A stretch of 10,472 bases of DNA from assembly GCA_028565635.1 (NCBI GenBank), contig JAOXYB010063234.1, forward strand, positions 1 through 10,472, given 5' to 3'. Both the position numbers and the translations under genes were made by a program. A model generated the notes under the pieces. The model was not told the DNA's origin, did not search any database, and saw nothing but the letters and a program-made list of their open reading frames with translations. Origin of the DNA: Phoronis ovalis. Its lineage: Eukaryota > Phoronida > Phoronidae. Positions 7,901 through 10,472 of the stretch are shown piece after piece; the stretch's first letter is position 1, and each line of letters starts with the position of its first letter.

Positions 7901-9329
7901 CCTTCTCAACTAACGTCTTGGCTTAACCATAGTCAATTTTTGTTATTTAAAAAAGAGCAAAATAATTACATCAATAATCTTTTGCCAACCGAGATAAGCC
8001 TTTCTCCCCGAGTGATCCATCGTTGCCTTCCATGTCTATTCTATCATTATTACTCATTTTGAATAGGTATCGCCGAGGAGTTTGCTTTTTTGCTTAGCAT
8101 ACTACAGATAAACTCTGGCAGCACTGCATGTGTGTGATTGACCCCTACCTGCTTAGTCCACTGCTATACCTATTATGTAAGCTGCAATTTGATTGGTGTC
8201 AAGACTTTCGTGACACTTTATATAGAAATAAAAGGATTATCGTTCTTCTGCTTTTTGAGATAATAAACAAAAATTGACTATGATTAAGCCCAGACATTAC
8301 TTGAGAGAGTTCCGAGCAGTAACGGATAGATTTATTCAGATTGAATATGACACTAATAACTCTAATTTTAATTACCCCCTTAAAAGTTTGGGCTGCTGTT
8401 TTTCCAAAAAAATATAGATTACTTTAATATTTTTTGCTAATTTCAATTTTTTAATAATTTGACTACTTCAAAAAGAATTTCAGAATGCAATGCAGGAGTT
8501 AATCCTAAAAAGTATGGTTAAAAAGATCACAGGTTTCGTTCTATTTTGGAAGCCACAATCAACCTATCTGGTTATTACCAATTAAATGCTTGTATGGCAA
8601 ATTCTAAGCCTCTCTATTGAGAAAATTGTTGTTTGTAGCACACACTTTTCCTACATAATAGAAGTCTAGTAATATTTCTGCAGGGGTGAGAGTTCAAATG
8701 CAAATAAAAGTACATTCATTAAAATTGCAATCAAAACTGTCATTTAACATTGTGACATCTTTTTCAGAGCTGGTGAGCCCTGGTGGTGGTCAGAAACAGA
8801 TTATTTTTCTCTCTGAGATAATCTTGAATGGAAAAAATGCTTTAAATATACATGTCCCTATTTATTTCAGACTACAAGATATCTTTCGTATTACATTTTA
8901 CCCCAGAAACTACCTGTTGAAGCCATCCAAAATGCTCAATTGACTGACACATTGCTTGGCAGCCAGTATAAAGTAGAATTTGAATTGGATACTAGCTTAT
9001 CTCAGGTAATTGAAAACAAAGGTTATCTGAAGTTAAGGGATTATGATTCCTGACAAAGCAGAATTAAAGCTATATTTATGAAAAACAGTATTGGAAATAA
9101 TATTCTCTGTTAGCATGTCTGTATATATTTTATTCTCACCTGTTTGTCACATTCAGTGTTACAGATTTTTTTCTTTAATTATTAATTCTGATAATTTCAG
9201 ATTTATGTAAACAATGTTTCTATTGTGCAAGTGGATATTGAAACAGATAAAGGTATCATACATGTCCTTGGAGGTACTTTGAATCCTAAACTGCATCGGT
9301 GTGATGTCACCATGACTAAAAGGCTGAAT
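1755..9329 (+). CDS. STAB-like: Stabilin-like scavenger receptor, internal portion (partial at both ends; join of 12 exons)
   Basis: Proposed join: 1755-1932, 2613-2715 (or 2526-2715), 3282-3434, 3753-3848, 4734-4880, 5321-5460, 5694-5814, 7097-7174, 7417-7518, 7764-7856, 8484-8516 (probable), 8871-9005, 9201-9329. Every junction is AG/GT and the phases match, giving about 502 residues with no stop. Residues 1-32 form a laminin/EGF-type cysteine module. Residues 39-76, 82-119, 125-160 and 166-202 are six-cysteine EGF-like modules. About 206-340 and 350-495 are two FAS1 domains with the expected 'TVFAPDN'/'TLLVPTN' motifs, H-box positions ('GYHTL', 'SYYILP') and 'NGIIHIIHG'/'KGIIHVLGG' ends. 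This module order is that of stabilins, type I membrane receptors that bind and internalise modified lipoproteins, hyaluronan and other ligands in vertebrates. The function in this organism is inferred. Start, signal peptide, Link domain, transmembrane segment and stop are outside. A different EGF/FAS1 protein is possible but less likely. Confidence 0.85.
1933..2612 (+). other. Intron 1
   Basis: Begins GTAAGT. It contains a short TA run near 2471-2481 and, at 2510-2525, a T-rich tract ending in 'attttttag' that is a better acceptor than the one assigned at 2612. If that one is used the intron ends at 2525. Nothing else is recognised. Confidence 0.7.
2613..2715 (+). CDS. Exon 2: second half of EGF-like module 2 and start of module 3
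   Basis: The donor is CAG|GTATCA at 2716. The exon encodes 'FYSCVCDSGFEGDG', then 'KEIDPC', ending in 'GNCHLQ', phase 0. It completes module 2 (Cys63, Cys65, Cys76) and opens module 3 (Cys82, Cys90). The 5' boundary is uncertain because three AG sites fit the incoming phase: 2525 (exon from 2526, best pyrimidine tract, adds 29 residues between Cys3 and Cys4), 2612 (from 2613, gives the family-typical loop) and 2621 (from 2622, drops Phe-Tyr-Ser). I use 2613 as the core because of EGF spacing, although its upstream tract is purine-rich. The coding frame itself is secure. Confidence 0.78.
2716..3281 (+). other. Intron 2
   Basis: 566 bases from GTATCA to 'gtgtactag'. It is AT-rich with no conserved coding frame, repeat or RNA fold recognised. 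Confidence 0.8.
3282..3434 (+). CDS. Exon 3: end of EGF-like module 3 and first half of module 4
   Basis: The acceptor is 'gtgtactag' ending at 3281 and the donor is CAG|GTAAAT at 3435. The exon holds exactly 51 codons, phase 0 at both ends. It reads 'ATCIKTGPGQNKCQC', then 'DKGWVGDGIYC', closing module 3 at Cys119. Module 4 then opens at Cys125, Cys131 and Cys137 ('CHANATCMDTGPGQ'). The A-T-C-x-x-T-G-P-G-Q string occurs twice in this exon, once in each module, showing the modules are tandem copies. N134-A-T is a glycosylation sequon inside module 4. Confidence 0.9.
3435..3752 (+). other. Intron 3
   Basis: 318 bases from GTAAAT to 'ttttgcag'. Nothing further is recognised in it. Confidence 0.85.
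3753..3848 (+). CDS. Exon 4: end of EGF-like module 4 and start of module 5
   Basis: The acceptor is 'gtattttgcag' ending at 3752, a good pyrimidine tract, and the donor is CAG|GTGTTT at 3849. There are 32 codons, phase 0 at both ends. It encodes 'YECVCNNGFHGNGMYC', finishing module 4, then 'SCAVDNGGCHEQ', opening module 5 with Cys166 and Cys173. The frame stays open into both flanking introns for some distance, so boundaries rest on splice sites and module spacing, which agree. Confidence 0.9.
3849..4733 (+). other. Intron 4
   Basis: 885 bases from GTGTTT to 'attaatag'. It holds an interrupted hairpin at 4085-4120 (ctcacat with atgtgag, then tcattg with caatga around a 7-base loop). Open stretches on the minus strand at 4203-4385 and the plus strand at 4580-4768 have no family resemblance and are taken as chance. 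Confidence 0.8.
4734..4880 (+). CDS. Exon 5: end of EGF-like module 5 and entry to first FAS1 domain
   Basis: The acceptor is 'cctattaatag' ending at 4733 and the donor is AAG|GTATGG at 4881. There are 49 codons, phase 0 at both ends. 'AFCYRLGPGMNNCTC' supplies Cys3-5 of module 5, and 'EGLGGDGYYC' closes it at Cys202. The chain then loses cysteines and becomes an amphipathic helix ('TEFVQLLNK'), the usual start of a FAS1 domain. N215-L-T is a sequon. An in-frame ATG at 4761 is internal, not a start. Confidence 0.88.
4881..5320 (+). other. Intron 5
   Basis: 440 bases from GTATGG to 'atttttgtag'. AT-rich; nothing recognised. Confidence 0.85.
5321..5460 (+). CDS. Exon 6: FAS1 domain 1, N-terminal part
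   Basis: The acceptor is 'gcatttttgtag' ending at 5320 and the donor is TGG|GTAATT at 5461. Entry is phase 0 and the exon ends two bases into a codon. It includes 'DYTVFAPDNVALLNF', the conserved first FAS1 motif (T-x-F-A-P-x-x-x-A-x), then a polar stretch and 'NVMNFFG'. Read-through of the donor would hit a TAA stop immediately in frame, so this boundary is firm. N254-V-T is a sequon. Confidence 0.9.
5694..5814 (+). CDS. Exon 7: FAS1 domain 1, central part with H-box
   Basis: The acceptor is 'ttactgttgtag' ending at 5693 and the donor is GAG|GTAAGG at 5815. One base completes the Gly codon split across the intron, then 40 codons follow, exit phase 0. Joining gives 'FFGYHTLASEL', the Y-H core of FAS1 H-box. 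It then runs 'FTFESLVNGFMVNITYSNE', the strand preceding the final motif. Sequons N288-S-S, N293-F-T and N306-I-T make this exon potentially heavily glycosylated. Confidence 0.9.
5815..7096 (+). other. Intron 7, longest in the window
   Basis: 1,282 bases from GTAAGG to 'ttttttcag'. The FAS1 frame is continuous across it (GFMVNITYSNE then RMYVNG), so no exon is missing here. It contains the word ggcttctatt at 5879-5888 and 5970-5979, the 31-bp tandem repeat at 6709-6770, and a 10-bp stem (gggaaatata at 6918-6927, tatatttccc at 6946-6955) around an AT-rich loop. Several stretches look like old degraded repeats, but I cannot assign a family. Confidence 0.75.
6709..6770. repeat. Two-copy 31-bp tandem repeat
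   Basis: The units are 6709-6739 and 6740-6770. They share an exact 20-bp core, tagcgtttaacccagacact, at 6716-6735 and 6747-6766, flanked by cagtctc versus cagactg. It lies in intron 7, with no coding meaning. Confidence 0.75.
7097..7174 (+). CDS. Exon 8: FAS1 domain 1, C-terminal motif
   Basis: The acceptor is 'attttttcag' ending at 7096, a strong tract, and the donor is GGG|GTAAGG at 7175. There are 26 codons, phase 0 at both ends. It encodes 'RMYVNGILATATNVPATNG' followed by 'IIHIIHG', matching the FAS1 ending Y-V-N-x-(7-12)-T-N-G-x-I-H-x-I. A 1,282-base intron, the longest in the window, separates it from exon 7. Confidence 0.92.
7417..7518 (+). CDS. Exon 9: linker and start of FAS1 domain 2
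   Basis: The acceptor is 'aataatattttag' ending at 7416 and the donor is AAA|GTAAAA at 7519. There are 34 codons, phase 0 at both ends. 'VLEPVSE' closes the first FAS1 domain (V-L-x-P), and an acidic linker follows. 'SLEEILQANANFSTFYNYIK' is then the first helix of a second FAS1 domain (S-L-x-E-x-L-x-x-x-x-x-F-S-T-F). N363-F-S is a sequon. Confidence 0.9.
7764..7856 (+). CDS. Exon 10: FAS1 domain 2, first motif
   Basis: The acceptor is 'catgtaatttag' ending at 7763 and the donor is a consensus GTC|GTAAGT at 7857. There are 31 codons, phase 0 at both ends. It encodes 'NLGTYTLLVPTNAAWTNFT', equivalent to 'DYTVFAPDNVALLNF' in domain 1. The ending 'TSKV' falls about eleven residues short of the H-box when compared with domain 1, which points to a missing small exon before 8871. 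N398-F-T is a sequon. Confidence 0.9.
7867..8343. mobile_element. MITE-like element with 78-bp imperfect terminal inverted repeats
   Basis: The left arm, 7867-7944, matches the reverse complement of the right arm, 8266-8343, at about 65 of 78 positions without gaps. The longest exact block is catagtcaatttttgtt (7928-7944). Similarity appears to go further inward with gaps, to roughly 7984 and 8236. The 251-bp middle has no ORF and a shorter inverted pair (aataggtat 8062-8070, atacctatt 8166-8174). It is richer in GC than the surrounding intron. The outer ends read CAGTCTG and, on the other strand, CAATCTG. I see no clear target-site duplication (left flank aagtatac, right flank aatatgac), so the superfamily is unassigned. 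Arm divergence suggests an old non-autonomous DNA transposon relic or a fold-back element, inserted just after a splice donor. Confidence 0.7.
8196..8216. repeat. Short hairpin inside the inverted-repeat element
   Basis: gtgtca at 8196-8201 pairs with tgacac at 8211-8216 across a 9-base loop. It lies in the inner right half of the inverted-repeat element. Six base pairs is modest and may be chance. Confidence 0.35.
8484..8516 (+). CDS. Probable 33-base microexon: FAS1 domain 2, helix before the H-box
   Basis: The acceptor is 'aaaagaatttcag' ending at 8483 and the donor is ATG|GTTAAA at 8517. It holds eleven codons, phase 0 at both ends, encoding NAMQELILKSM. Inserting it makes the span from 'TLLVP' to the H-box 36 residues, against 35 for 'TVFAP' to the H-box in domain 1. 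Without it the span is 25. The peptide is a plausible amphipathic helix for that position. The donor is weak and the exon is short, so this is inference from spacing, phase and splice signals rather than from clear similarity. Confidence 0.5.
8871..9005 (+). CDS. Exon 11: FAS1 domain 2, H-box and central part
   Basis: The acceptor is 'cctatttatttcag' ending at 8870, strong, and the donor is CAG|GTAATT at 9006. There are 45 codons, phase 0 at both ends. It starts 'TTRYLSYYILPQKLPVEAI'; 'Y-Y-I-L-P' is the H-box position, with the usual histidine replaced by tyrosine. It continues 'LTDTLLGSQYKVEFELD', the L-x-T-x-x-G strand of FAS1. An overlapping open frame at 8686-8943 is out of phase with this exon and has no family resemblance. 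Confidence 0.9.
9201..9329 (+). CDS. Exon 12: end of FAS1 domain 2 and lead-in to next cysteine-rich block
   Basis: The acceptor is 'tctgataatttcag' ending at 9200 and the donor is AAT|GTAAGT at 9330. There are 43 codons, phase 0 at both ends. It encodes 'IYVNNVSIVQVDIETDKG' then 'IIHVLGG', the C-terminal FAS1 motif, followed by 'LNPKLHRCDV'. A Cys right after a FAS1 pair, in R-C-D context, is how stabilins enter the next laminin/EGF-like block. The following exon should enter at phase 0 and be cysteine-rich; it lies beyond the window or is not recognisable in it. N464-V-S is a sequon. Confidence 0.9.
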
Positions 9330-10472
9330 GTAAGTAAAATCATTATTATTTGGTTAAATTATCAAAGTATCATAAGTATCTCAAACTAAGAATATTCCAC
9401 ACGTAGCTTAATTTTTGTGTTATAAACTGTACTGTTGCATCTGTTGTATATTTGTCACTTATTGCAATAGATACATGCTTTTTGTTGTTACTTTGGTAAA
9501 AAATTTGCCGGTTTCAAAAAGTGTTCTGCCGCAAAACCTAGGCTAGGTTTAAGAAAATAGTGATCAGAATTTCATGAAATTCGAACATCACCATAATTGG
9601 GTATTAATTATTTCTTAATTATTTTATTCATTGAATAAATTATATAATGTAATAGACTTTGTATTATTGGTCATAATATAGCATAAAATGTCATTTTTGG
9701 TAACGAAAAGGATTAGGCATGATATTAGGCATGTCAATTCATGATATTTAAGATATTGTGATCATTTATTTTTCTCTTTATTTTACCATTCACAACAGAA
9801 ATTTCTTTTTTAAAATGTTTGTACCCATGTTAATTTCTATCTCCGCATATTGTATGAATAAAATTTTGCATTCGGAGGTGAATCTAATATTTTTCAGTGA
9901 GTAAATTCTTTTTTAACATTGCACTTTAAGTTAAATTTAAGTGAAAAAATAGAGATTAATACAAAATTAAGGTAAACGAAAGTATATATATTTTGAAAAT
10001 ATGCAACTTTCTAAATCTGTCATTTTTTTGTTTCTGTGTAAGTCATGTGACCTGTACAGTTGCAATTTGGGTTAAATGTTAATTTTTTAAATGTTGAAAA
10101 ATCTTTCAACCTACATACTTGAACCTTTGCACAAATAATCTTTACATATGTAACAAAAAATCATGTCTCACATTTTTAAAATTTTGTTTTGTTCAAAAGA
10201 TACAATTTTTCAAATTACTAGTATTGTACATTCAATTTTGTTTCTTTTTTCTTGATGCATAGATATATTGTACATTTATTCAGTTTATTTTTTATACTTT
10301 CAACATATGTATACTTTTATTTCTTTTATTTAAATATCCAAAATTTAACTTAAATTATGAAGGAAGAATCAGTTTTGTCGAACAATATTCAATGCCTTAA
10401 AGGGAAAAGCCAACATTTTTGATGTTTTTTTTGAATAAAAGTAATTTTTCTAATAATTCAAAATCTTCCCAC
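9330..10472 (+). other. Downstream intron, truncated by window end
   Basis: Starts with GTAAGT. AT-rich with many T runs. It contains a 17-bp palindrome (aaacctag, g, ctaggttt) at 9534-9550, a second one (tttattca, t, tgaataaa) at 9623-9639, and two copies of attaggcatg at 9712-9721 and 9724-9733. I found no phase-0 cysteine-rich exon following exon 12, so the intron probably runs past 10472. Confidence 0.7.

Larger units (their letters stand above)
7857..8870 (+). other. Intron between exons 10 and 11, probably split by the microexon
   Basis: 1,014 bases from GTAAGT to 'atttatttcag'. It holds the inverted-repeat element at 7867-8343 and the probable microexon at 8484-8516. Downstream, a T-rich 'ttttcag' at 8761-8767 followed by GTGAGC at 8773 looks like splice signals, but the exon it would define fits no phase. 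Confidence 0.75.

Noticed and set aside
8768-8772. Possible tiny exon between 'ttttcag' and GTGAGC
   Set aside because: Only five bases, and breaks the phase between exons 10 and 11.
8686-8943. 85-codon open frame, longest in the window
   Set aside because: Its frame differs from exon 11, which it overlaps. The 'SELVSPGGGQK' part briefly resembles a stabilin FAS1 helix, but no acceptor and donor pair gives a phase-0 exon there.
1-10472. tRNA, rRNA, CRISPR array, bacterial promoters or terminators
   Set aside because: None seen. The spliced gene structure shows eukaryotic DNA, so bacterial feature types do not apply.

Overview
The window is AT-rich eukaryotic genomic DNA. It carries the middle of one multi-exon gene on the plus strand, split by GT-AG introns of about 0.2 to 1.3 kb. 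There are no bacterial-style operons, no long uninterrupted ORFs and no RNA genes that I can see. The encoded protein is an animal scavenger-receptor type, and the AT bias, moderate introns and a degenerate long-terminal-inverted-repeat element in one intron fit a non-vertebrate metazoan. I cannot name the phylum from the sequence.

Layout: 1-1754 is upstream intron or intergenic DNA in which I find no convincing exon. From 1755 to 9329, eleven well-supported exons plus one probable 33-base microexon join into a single open frame of about 502 residues, or about 531 if exon 2 uses its stronger upstream acceptor. All junction phases agree. In order, the frame encodes a laminin/EGF-type cysteine module, four six-cysteine EGF-like modules with the repeated G-(F/W/L)-x-G-(D/N)-G motif, and two fasciclin (FAS1) domains. 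It ends in an 'R-C-D' stretch of the kind that leads into the next cysteine-rich block in stabilins. This architecture is that of a stabilin (STAB1/STAB2/FEEL family), a type I membrane scavenger and adhesion receptor. The start codon, signal peptide, remaining EGF/FAS1 repeats, Link domain, transmembrane segment and stop codon all lie outside the window.

The non-coding parts are introns. The most structured is 7857-8870, which holds a 477-bp element with 78-bp imperfect terminal inverted repeats (7867-8343), probably an old MITE-like DNA transposon relic. The probable microexon lies 140 bases downstream of it. Smaller items are a two-copy 31-bp tandem repeat (6709-6770), a diverged 32-bp direct duplication (439-552) and a few short palindromes. 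From 9330 to the end is intron with no recognisable next exon.

I see no sign of an undescribed molecular system. The points of interest are exon-level: the microexon, three phase-compatible acceptors at exon 2, and an alternating intron pattern inside the EGF array.
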